Assembly (NCBI GenBank): GCA_003241815.1
Contig: QBLV01000019.1
Span: forward strand, 1 to 42,445
Source: Hyphomicrobiales bacterium
GTDB lineage: Bacteria; Pseudomonadota; Alphaproteobacteria; Rhizobiales; Beijerinckiaceae
Length of the DNA: 42,445 nucleotides
Reading direction: 5' to 3'
Made by a program: the position numbers and the translations under genes. The notes below the pieces were generated by a model. The model searched no databases. It was not told the DNA's origin and worked only from the letters and a program-made list of their open reading frames with translations. Position 1 is the stretch's first letter. Each line of letters opens with the position of its first letter. Shown here piece after piece: positions 35,304-42,445 of this stretch.

Positions 35304-36434
35304 ATGCAGGGCATTCGCCCGACCATGCGGGCTTTTGGGAAGGCGTGGCTGGACGTGACGGAAGCGCAGATCATCGAGGCGTTGCTCGCCTTCATCGACC
35401 GGGGTGAGGCAACTGAAGCCGCATTCGAAGAGATGGCGCTGGCGGTCTTCGCCTATCAGTTCGCCCACAACCAGCCTTATCGGCGTTTCGCGATCCAGCG
35501 CGGGCGAACCACGCTGACGGTTCGCAACTGGCGCGATATTCCCGCCGTGCCGATCACCGCTTTCAAGGATCTGACGTTGAGCTGCACCCCGCCGGAGCAG
35601 GTCGAGCGCGTTTTCATGACCAGCGGCACGACGCAGGGCGGGGTCAGGGGCAAGAGCTATCACCCGACGCTGGCGGTGTGGGACCGCTCGATGTTGGTGA
35701 ATTTCCGCCAGCGCTTCATGCAAGGGCGCGACCGCATCGCGATGGGCATTCTCTTTCCCGATGAGGAGGCGATGCCGAACTCGTCGCTGGCGCATTACCT
35801 GTCCCTGGCGAAGCGCGAATGCGGGTCGGCCGATAGCGAGGGCTTCATCGGGCCCGATGGCCTCGACTTGGGCCGGCTGATCGCGGGGCTGGAGCGGGCG
35901 GAGACGTCGGGCGAACCTTTCGCCCTGCTGGGCGCGAGCTATTCCTTCGTTCATCTGCTCGATGCGCTGGCGGCGGCGGGGCGGCGTTTTGCTTTGCCGG
36001 AAGGCAGCCGGATTCTCGACACCGGCGGCTTCAAGGGCCAGTCGCGCGAGATGGGTGCCGATGCGTTCTACGATGCACTTTCGGCCGCGCTCGGCGTGCC
36101 GCGCCGTGCGTGCATCAACATGTACGGGATGACCGAGCTCAGCACGCAGTTCTACGACGACGGCAACGCGTTCTGCCCGCCGGTGAAATCGGGGCCGCAC
36201 TGGATCCGCAGCCGCGTCGTCGATCCCGTCACCGGGCGCGACGTGCCAGAGGGCACGACCGGGGTGCTGGCGCATCACGACCTCGCCCATTTCAACTGCG
36301 TCTCGGCGATCCTCACGGAGGATGCCGGCATCATGGTCGATGCAGGGTTCAAGCTGCTGGGTCGCGTGGACGGGGCCGATTCGAAGGGCTGCTCGCTCGC
36401 CGTCGCGGAATTCCTGAAGGCGGCGCGAGGTTAG
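35304..36434 (+). CDS. LuxE-like acyl-protein synthetase (acyl-activating enzyme)
   Basis: Start uncertain (35283 TTG, 35304 or 35325 ATG). VFMTSGTTQGGVRGKSYHP AMP-forming-like motif, INMYGMTELSTQFYDD, C-terminal GCSLAVAEFLKAARG with a Cys about 13 residues from the end as for the LuxE acyl-acceptor Cys. Confidence 0.87.
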   Translation: MQGIRPTMRAFGKAWLDVTEAQIIEALLAFIDRGEATEAAFEEMALAVFAYQFAHNQPYRRFAIQRGRTTLTVRNWRDIPAVPITAFKDLTLSCTPPEQVERVFMTSGTTQGGVRGKSYHPTLAVWDRSMLVNFRQRFMQGRDRIAMGILFPDEEAMPNSSLAHYLSLAKRECGSADSEGFIGPDGLDLGRLIAGLERAETSGEPFALLGASYSFVHLLDALAAAGRRFALPEGSRILDTGGFKGQSREMGADAFYDALSAALGVPRRACINMYGMTELSTQFYDDGNAFCPPVKSGPHWIRSRVVDPVTGRDVPEGTTGVLAHHDLAHFNCVSAILTEDAGIMVDAGFKLLGRVDGADSKGCSLAVAEFLKAARG

Positions 36435-36436
36435 CC

Positions 36437-37888
36437 GTGGTCGAGTTCGCGGGGCATCTGCCTGGATTAGCGGCCGCGGAGGTCGAATGGCGCATGCTGG
36501 ATTTCGCCGCCTGGGGCGAGAGCGTGCAGGTTTCCGTGCCGGTGCTCAGCGAGGCGCAAGCGCTCGCGCTGGCCGCCCGCGTCCGCGAGAATGCGCGGAG
36601 CTATCTGAAGACGCTGTCCGTCGCGCAGATCGTCGTGACCATCGACAAGGCGGTGGCGCGGCTGCTCGATCGTGACGATCCCCTGCGGCAAAAGCTGGAG
36701 GCGATCCTGCCCATCGTCACCGGCTATGACCGGGAGACGGTACGGCTGGGCCTGTCCGGCTATCTCAGGACATTCCGGGCTCCCCAACTGCAGCGCTTCC
36801 TCACTGAGGATTTCGCCAATCCCGGCATGCTCGATGCCTTCCAGCCGGCGATAAAGGGCGGTTTCACGCGGGCCTACGGGCCGGAACTGCTGCTGCACAT
36901 CTGGGCGGGAAACGTGCCTGGACTGCCGCTGTGGAGCATGATCTCGGGGTTGCTGGTGAAGGCGGGGACCATCGGCAAGGTCGCCAGCGGCGAGCCGCTG
37001 CTGGCCGGCTGGTTCGCGCAGATCCTGGCTGAGATCGATCCGAAGCTCGGGGAATGCCTGGCGATCGTCTGGTGGAAAGGCGGCGACGAGGCAAGCGAAC
37101 GCATCTGGCTGGGCGAGGCGGACACCATCGTCGCCTATGGCGGCAATGACGCGCTGGCGGCCATCCGTAACCGCGTCCCGATCACGGCGCGCTTCCTGCC
37201 ACACGGCCATAAGATCGGCTTCGGGTTGGTTTCGGGCGCGGTGCTCGACACGCGCAATGCCGGGCCGCTCGCCCGTCTCGTGGCCCATGATGTCATGCGC
37301 TATGAGCAGCAGGGCTGCTACTCGCCGCAGATGCTGTTCGTCGAGCGTGGCGGCAAGGTCTCGCCGCGCGAATTCGCCGCGTTGGTCTCGGGCGAACTGG
37401 CGAGCTTTGCGCGCACGCATCCGCGTCGGGCACTGTCGGTCGCGGAGGCTGCCGGTGTGGCCGCCTGGCGCAGCGCCGAGGAAATGCGCGCCTTCGACGA
37501 GACCGGACGCGCGGTGCTCGGCGATGCCGGCGATCCCTGGAGCGTCGTCTGCGTTGAGGCGGCTGAGGGACTGGCGCCGAGTGGGCTGAACCGTACGCTC
37601 AAGATCGTGGCGGTGGACAGTCTTGATGCGGTCGTGCCGCTGGTGGCGTCTCACCGGGCGTTCCTGCAGAGCGTGGCGGTTGCTGCCGCCCCCGAGGAAC
37701 TGTTCCGGGTCGCGGCGTTGCTGGGTGAGGCCGGCGTGACCCGGATCTGCGCTTGCGGGCGGATGACGGCGCCGGAGGCCGGCTGGCACAATGACGGGCG
37801 CTTCAACCTGCTCGACCTCGTCACCATCACCGAGATCGAGCAATCGGCCGAACTCGCCGCTGAAGGCTTCGCGCCCTATGTCGACTGA
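36437..37888 (+). CDS. LuxC-like acyl reductase (aldehyde dehydrogenase superfamily)
   Basis: GTG start 2 nt after the previous stop; IWAGNVPGLPLWSMISGLLVKAGTIGKVASGEPLLAGWFAQIL, YEQQGCYSPQMLFVERGG containing a candidate catalytic Cys. Confidence 0.87.
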   Translation: MVEFAGHLPGLAAAEVEWRMLDFAAWGESVQVSVPVLSEAQALALAARVRENARSYLKTLSVAQIVVTIDKAVARLLDRDDPLRQKLEAILPIVTGYDRETVRLGLSGYLRTFRAPQLQRFLTEDFANPGMLDAFQPAIKGGFTRAYGPELLLHIWAGNVPGLPLWSMISGLLVKAGTIGKVASGEPLLAGWFAQILAEIDPKLGECLAIVWWKGGDEASERIWLGEADTIVAYGGNDALAAIRNRVPITARFLPHGHKIGFGLVSGAVLDTRNAGPLARLVAHDVMRYEQQGCYSPQMLFVERGGKVSPREFAALVSGELASFARTHPRRALSVAEAAGVAAWRSAEEMRAFDETGRAVLGDAGDPWSVVCVEAAEGLAPSGLNRTLKIVAVDSLDAVVPLVASHRAFLQSVAVAAAPEELFRVAALLGEAGVTRICACGRMTAPEAGWHNDGRFNLLDLVTITEIEQSAELAAEGFAPYVD

Positions 37889-38642
37889 GCGGCACGGCGA
37901 AGGCTTCGTCGCGATCGAGCAGGCGAGCTACCGCTATGGCGCGGAAGCCCCCATCGTCGATCGCGTCGATTGGGCGATCCCGCGCGGGGCCTTCCATTGC
38001 CTCATTGGGCGCAGCGGCAGCGGCAAGACGACGCTGCTGAAGCTGGCGGCAGGGCTGCTTGCGCCAGATGAGGGCTGCGTACGCATCGACGGCGCCGCGC
38101 TGGAAGGGCCAGGTACCCGGATCGGTTTCGTCTTTCAGCAGCCGACGCTGCTCGACTGGCTCAGCGTCATCGACAATGTGCTGCTGCCGCTCTCGCTGAA
38201 GCGCAGCCTGCGGGCGGAGGACCGGGAGAAGGCGCGGGAGCTCTTGGACCTCGTTTCGCTCGGGGATTACGCACACAGGCATCCGGCGCAGCTTTCGGGG
38301 GGCCAGCAGAGCCGGGTCGCGGTCGCCCGGGCGCTGATCGCGGAACCGGATCTGCTGCTGCTCGATGAGCCTTTCGCCGCGCTCGATGCGCTGACGCGGG
38401 AGGAACTTCAGGACGACCTGCTGGCGCTGTGTGCGATGCAGGCGACGACCGTGCTCTTCGTCACTCATGACATCACGGAGGCTGTCTATCTTGCCGACCG
38501 CGTCGCGATTATGGCGGCGGGCCGGCTGCATCATGAGTTGGCGGTGGACCTGCCGCGTCCGCGCAACCGGGCGATGCGCTATGGCCAAGCCTTCAACACG
38601 CTCTGCCTGGAGTTGAGGCAGGCGATGGATGGCGCACCATGA
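37878..38642 (+). CDS. ABC transporter ATP-binding protein, nitrate/taurine/HMP type (ThiZ-like)
   Basis: GRSGSGKTTLLKLAAGLL, LSGGQQSRVAVARALIAEPDLLLLDEPFAALDALTREELQ; overlaps the LuxC gene. Confidence 0.9.
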   Translation: MSTERHGEGFVAIEQASYRYGAEAPIVDRVDWAIPRGAFHCLIGRSGSGKTTLLKLAAGLLAPDEGCVRIDGAALEGPGTRIGFVFQQPTLLDWLSVIDNVLLPLSLKRSLRAEDREKARELLDLVSLGDYAHRHPAQLSGGQQSRVAVARALIAEPDLLLLDEPFAALDALTREELQDDLLALCAMQATTVLFVTHDITEAVYLADRVAIMAAGRLHHELAVDLPRPRNRAMRYGQAFNTLCLELRQAMDGAP

Positions 38643-39388
38643 CCGTTCGCATCGCATCGGCCCTGTTGCTGCTTGCCCTGCTCGGCGGCTGGGAGGCCTG
38701 GTGCCGGCTCGGCAATGTGCCGGCGCTGATCGTGCCGGCACCGTCCTCCGTTTTCGCAACGCTCTGGAGCGAGATCGTCAGCGGGCGGCTGCTTCCGCAT
38801 CTGGCGATCACGGCGACCGAGATGGCGCTGGGCCTGGCGCTCGGCTGCGTGGTCGGGCTCGGCACCGGCATCCTGCTGGACGAAGCCAGCTTTCTGCGCC
38901 GGCTTCTGCACCCCTACATCGTCGCCAGCCAGGTGGTGCCGAAGCTTGCCTTGGGCCCGCTCTTCATCATCTGGTTCGGCTTCGGCATGGCGCCTACGGT
39001 GGTGATCACCGCGCTGATCTGCTTTTTCCCGCTGATGGAGAATACGCTGACTGGCTTGGCTCAGGTCGATCCGGCCCGGCGCGAACTGTTCCGCATGCTG
39101 GGCGCCAGCCCGCTCCAGACGCTGCTGCGGCTGAAGCTGCCGAGCGCCCTGCCGGTGATCCTCGCCGGGCTTCGCGTCGCGGTCGTGCTGTCGCTGGTCG
39201 GGGCGGTCGTCGGCGAGTTCATCGGCGGCCGGGCGGGGCTCGGCGCCTCGATCATCGCCGCTCAGAGCGTGATGGATTCCAGCCTGATGTTCGCGCTCTT
39301 CATCGTGATCACGCTGCTGGGCATGGTTTTCTATCAGGCGGCGCTCCTGACCGAGCGACTGCTGCTGCGCCACCATCTGAAAGGGTAA
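38639..39388 (+). CDS. ABC transporter permease (ThiX/SsuC/TauC-like)
   Basis: 249 aa; GVDPARRELFRMLGASPLQTLLRLKLPSALPVILAGLRVA-type EAA loop; overlaps ATPase gene. Confidence 0.9.
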   Translation: MTVRIASALLLLALLGGWEAWCRLGNVPALIVPAPSSVFATLWSEIVSGRLLPHLAITATEMALGLALGCVVGLGTGILLDEASFLRRLLHPYIVASQVVPKLALGPLFIIWFGFGMAPTVVITALICFFPLMENTLTGLAQVDPARRELFRMLGASPLQTLLRLKLPSALPVILAGLRVAVVLSLVGAVVGEFIGGRAGLGASIIAAQSVMDSSLMFALFIVITLLGMVFYQAALLTERLLLRHHLKG

Positions 39389-39441
39389 GTCATGATTGCC
39401 GCGAACCGCTTCGATCTTTCGCATGTCCTCCGAATGGGGCT

Positions 39442-39544
39442 CGTCATCCTGGCCGGAGCGAAGCGGAGCGCCGGGATCCATCATAGGGCGGCGACAGTGC
39501 CCTACGATGGATCCCGGGACGCCCTGCGGGCGCCCAGGATGACG
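39442..39544. repeat. Inverted-repeat element (cgtcatcctggccggagcgaagcggagcgccgggatcca ... tggatcccgggacgccctgcgggcgcccaggatgacg)
   Basis: Complementary termini; lies between permease stop and the signal-peptide-encoding start of the SBP gene. Confidence 0.85.
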
Positions 39545-40513
39545 GGGAGGGTGGTGATCGCGGCCCTGACAATGTTCATCGGCCTCTCTTCCGTCGCCCA
39601 CGCCCAACCCCTCGACAAGGTCACGGTCGCGGGCTGGAGCCAGCCGATCAGCGAGATCACCAATCTGCTGGCCGAGCCGGACAAGGGCTTCTTCAAGGCC
39701 AAGGGCATCGATCTCGGCTATGTGCCGGGCAGCGGCGGCGGCTCGGCGATCCAGAACATGCTGACGGGCCAGGCCGACATTGCCTTCACAGATCCCGCTG
39801 CGCTCTATCTCGCGCTCGACAAGGGCGAAAAGCTGGTCGCGATCTACAACATCTATCCGCAGAACGTCTTCAACGTGGTCGCGCCCAAGTCCAAGGGCAT
39901 CAAGGGTCCGGCCGATCTCAAGGGCAAGCGCATCGGCGTCTACTCCCTGTCGAGCGGCACGCGGCAGAACCTGCAGGTGCTGCTGCATCAGGTCGGGCTG
40001 ACGGAGAAAGACGTGACGATCGAGGTCACCGGCCTGCTCAACTTCGCGCCGCTGATCCAGGATCAGGTCGATGCGACGGCTGCGACCGATACCGGACTCC
40101 TGGTCGCGAAGATGAGGGGGCTGCCCGAGGTCGACGTCATCGAGGTCAAGGACCATCTCAATCTGCCCAGCGACATTTTCGTCGTGACGCAGGCGACCTA
40201 TGAGGCGAAAAAGCCGCTGCTCAAGCGCTTCCTCGCAGCCTATCGCGACAGCGCCGCCTGGATGATCGCCAAGCCTGAAGATGCGGCCAAGGTTGCCGTG
40301 ACGCGGGCGATCAACGGCCGCGACGAGGCGCTCAACCTCGAGATCATCAAACTGCGCAACATCTCGACGGTGTCACCGACGACCCATGCCAAGGGGCTCG
40401 GCCATTTTGACCCGGAGCTCATGCAGAAAGGCGCCGATACGTTTCATCAGCTCGGGCTGATCTCAAAGCCGCTCGACATGGCCACGGTGGTGAAGTCGGA
40501 TTTGATCCCGTGA
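39539..40513 (+). CDS. ABC transporter substrate-binding protein, NMT1/THI5-like (ThiY-like)
   Basis: From MTGRVVIAALTMFIGLSSVAHA signal peptide; VAGWSQPISEITNLLAEPDKGFFKAKGIDLGYVPGSGGGSAIQNMLTGQADIAFTDPAALYLAL. ORF extends upstream to 39392 through the repeat. Confidence 0.87.
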   Translation: MTGRVVIAALTMFIGLSSVAHAQPLDKVTVAGWSQPISEITNLLAEPDKGFFKAKGIDLGYVPGSGGGSAIQNMLTGQADIAFTDPAALYLALDKGEKLVAIYNIYPQNVFNVVAPKSKGIKGPADLKGKRIGVYSLSSGTRQNLQVLLHQVGLTEKDVTIEVTGLLNFAPLIQDQVDATAATDTGLLVAKMRGLPEVDVIEVKDHLNLPSDIFVVTQATYEAKKPLLKRFLAAYRDSAAWMIAKPEDAAKVAVTRAINGRDEALNLEIIKLRNISTVSPTTHAKGLGHFDPELMQKGADTFHQLGLISKPLDMATVVKSDLIP

Positions 40514-40565
40514 GCTTCACCGTTATCGCGAGCGCAATCCCGGCTTATCGGACGAGGCCATCGCC

Positions 40566-41333
40566 ATGAAGTTTCGCGACAGGACAATCCTCGTCACCGG
40601 CGCAAGCCGGGGCATCGGCGCTGCCATCGCCAAGGCTTTTGCCGCCGAGGGCGGGCTGGTGATCGTGAACTACCGCCGCAGCGAGGCGGCGGCACTGGCC
40701 GTCGTCGAGACCTGTCGCGCGGCCGGCGGGCAGGCGCTGGCGATCGCGGCCGACGTCACGGTGGCAGCCGAGGTCGAGGCGATGGTCGCGCGCATCGCGC
40801 AGGAGGCCGGCCGCCTCGACGTCGTCGTCAACAATGCTTTCGCGCCTTATGTGTTCGACGCGGACAACCGGGCACGCTTCTGGGAGACGCCGTGGTCGGC
40901 CTATCAGGCGCAGGTCGATGGCGCGCTGAAGGCCACCTACAACGTCTGTCAGGCTGTGCTGCCGTTGATGCGGCAGCGGGGCAGGGGCTCGATCGTCAAC
41001 ATGGCGACCGATCTCGTGGCGCGGCCGAGCATCGCCTATCACGACTACACCACCGGCAAGGCGGCCCTGATCGGCTTCAGCCGCAATCTCGCGACCGAGC
41101 TCGGGCCGCTCGGCATCCGGGTGAATTGCGTCGCGCCGGGGCTGGTCTGGCCGACGGATGCGAGCCGGGGGACGCGCGAGGCGGTCAAGGACATGCTGAT
41201 TGCCCAGACGCCGCTGGGTCGCATCGCCACGCCGGAGGATGTCACCGGGCCGGTGCTCTTCCTCGCCTGCGACTGGAGCGGCTTCGTCACCGGCCAAACC
41301 CTGCATGTCGATGGCGGGCTGGTGATGAGCTGA
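40566..41333 (+). CDS. SDR family oxidoreductase (FabG-like)
   Basis: 255 aa; LVTGASRGIGAAIAKAFAAEGG, YHDYTTGKAALIGFSRNLATELGPLGIRVNCVAPG. Confidence 0.93.
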   Translation: MKFRDRTILVTGASRGIGAAIAKAFAAEGGLVIVNYRRSEAAALAVVETCRAAGGQALAIAADVTVAAEVEAMVARIAQEAGRLDVVVNNAFAPYVFDADNRARFWETPWSAYQAQVDGALKATYNVCQAVLPLMRQRGRGSIVNMATDLVARPSIAYHDYTTGKAALIGFSRNLATELGPLGIRVNCVAPGLVWPTDASRGTREAVKDMLIAQTPLGRIATPEDVTGPVLFLACDWSGFVTGQTLHVDGGLVMS

Positions 41334-41766
41334 GACGTGGCGCGCATCAGGAAATTTGAGCGGTCTTGTGAAGCTACGTTATGAGGTCGGCGCTCGGTCC
41401 GCACGAAGTTCCGTGCCCGGGGCATCGCGCCGCACAACTGGGCCGGCATCTGAAATTTTCACCGTGAATGCGTGAACAGCGCAAGGACTATGCTTGCGAC
41501 TTCGGCGGCGCGCGCTTTTTGCCGCCAGGTAGCAATCTGGAAGGCCATAGACGGCGAAATGGGTGGGTGCGGGTCGATGGCTTAGGGCGCGGGCGAGGCC
41601 GGCTGGGTCGGGCTGATGGCGTTAGGGCGGTGCGCGGGGGCGTCGCCCGGCGCGATCTCCATCCTTAAAATAATAATTGATATTATCTCTTGATCCGTCA
41701 TTATTAATTTAGTATCAAGCACCTCAGCCGGACGAACGGCCCCAACCTCGAAGGAAGGAAGTCGCC

Positions 41767-42279
41767 ATGTCTGCCCTGCTCTACACTCAGTACGTCGCCG
41801 CTAAGTCGGATCGCCACGTCGGTACTCTAACCGTTGTCGAGGGCCGTATCGAACACGCTTTGGAAGATTTGCCGATGGACGAAGACACACTCGTGTTTGT
41901 TGATCGCAAGACGAACGAAGTAATCTACGCCGGGACATCGTCTCTCAACGTCAACCACCTTGGACGTATGTCGAACCACACCGTCCGTGACACCTCGCAT
42001 GATTGGCTTTCGTGGTACATTCGACTGGCTTGCACGCATGTCGATGTCTACATGGTTTTCGACGGGCGCTATGCAGATCTCACGGCTCGGTCGGCCAACA
42101 AAAAGGCGCAGATCAGGGTTGCGGTAAATAAGCTAGAAGGTAAGGTGGATACTAATTCCCTGCGTAACAAGCTTAATGAAATCGATCAGGAGATCGGTGA
42201 CCTGTTAAAGCGTCTAACTGCCCTTCACGCCGAACGGTCCGCGATTGTTGGTAGTCTTTTTTTGTCGAAGAAGGCGTGA
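41767..42279 (+). CDS. Hypothetical protein (170 aa) with C-terminal coiled-coil-like segment
   Basis: ATG preceded by aaggaaggaagtcgcc (RBS-like); NKLNEIDQEIGDLLKRLTALHAERSAI; AT-richer, atypical composition. Confidence 0.7.
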   Translation: MSALLYTQYVAAKSDRHVGTLTVVEGRIEHALEDLPMDEDTLVFVDRKTNEVIYAGTSSLNVNHLGRMSNHTVRDTSHDWLSWYIRLACTHVDVYMVFDGRYADLTARSANKKAQIRVAVNKLEGKVDTNSLRNKLNEIDQEIGDLLKRLTALHAERSAIVGSLFLSKKA

Positions 42280-42445
42280 GTGAGCTTGCGCTTACCGTTC
42301 CGCCTTTCACCATCTAATCCAATCGAAATCTAACTAGCCCGCTTGATGCACGTCGATCGTCCTTTGGTGGGCTGAGCCAGTGATCTGGTCATCTGGTGGT
42401 GCGTTTTCACAACGTTGATCGGGCGCCGGCGGTGATCCGTCGTGA

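Noticed and set aside
36467-37843. 458-aa minus-strand ORF
   Set aside because: Antisense shadow of the LuxC-like gene
38579-40156. 525-aa minus-strand ORF
   Set aside because: Antisense to permease and SBP genes; composition typical of a shadow ORF
35283-41333. Bioluminescence (lux) operon
   Set aside because: No luxA/luxB luciferase or luxD thioesterase-like genes; the upstream TPP riboswitch and ABC transporter point to a thiamine-related role instead
1-42445. CRISPR arrays, rRNA genes, prophage or transposase genes
   Set aside because: No regularly spaced repeats, rRNA-like sequence, integrase or transposase ORF recognised in the window

Overview
GC-rich alphaproteobacterial (probably Hyphomicrobiales, Bosea-like; inferred from gene content and repeat families only) chromosomal window. 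Left to right: (i) edge of a polysaccharide deacetylase-like gene and a GT4 glycosyltransferase (-); (ii) a peptide/oligosaccharide-type ABC transporter operon (-): two permeases, substrate-binding protein, fused double ATPase; (iii) a 3-gene operon (+), 7820-13039: ABC exporter-like protein with every NBD catalytic motif degenerate, a stand-alone cyclic-nucleotide-binding-like protein lacking the phosphate-binding Arg, and a membrane 2Fe-2S-ferredoxin class III cyclase lacking the substrate Lys and the transition-state Asn/Arg; (iv) two methyltransferase-like genes and two glycosyltransferases, one carrying an in-frame 81-bp palindromic repeat; (v) cobS-GNAT-cobT; (vi) phytase-like esterase, rpmB, DUF3108, NIPSNAP, aminotransferase; (vii) a sugar-acid metabolism group (IlvD/Edd dehydratase, PEP mutase/ICL-like lyase, SDR, DenD-like dehydrogenase); (viii) rplU (with HhH-like extension)-rpmA, tRNA-Ser(CGA), an MCE/MlaD protein; (ix) a TPP riboswitch followed by a tightly packed operon of LuxE-like acyl-protein synthetase, LuxC-like acyl reductase, ThiXYZ/NMT1-type ABC transporter and an SDR (35129-41333); (x) an AT-richer end with an orphan 170-aa ORF. 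The two best candidates for undescribed systems are the TPP-riboswitch/LuxE-LuxC/ABC/SDR operon (proposed reductive salvage of an oxidised thiamine-related carboxylate) and the 7820-13039 'pseudo-enzyme' redox/nucleotide triad. All family calls are from reading translated sequence; no database search was run.
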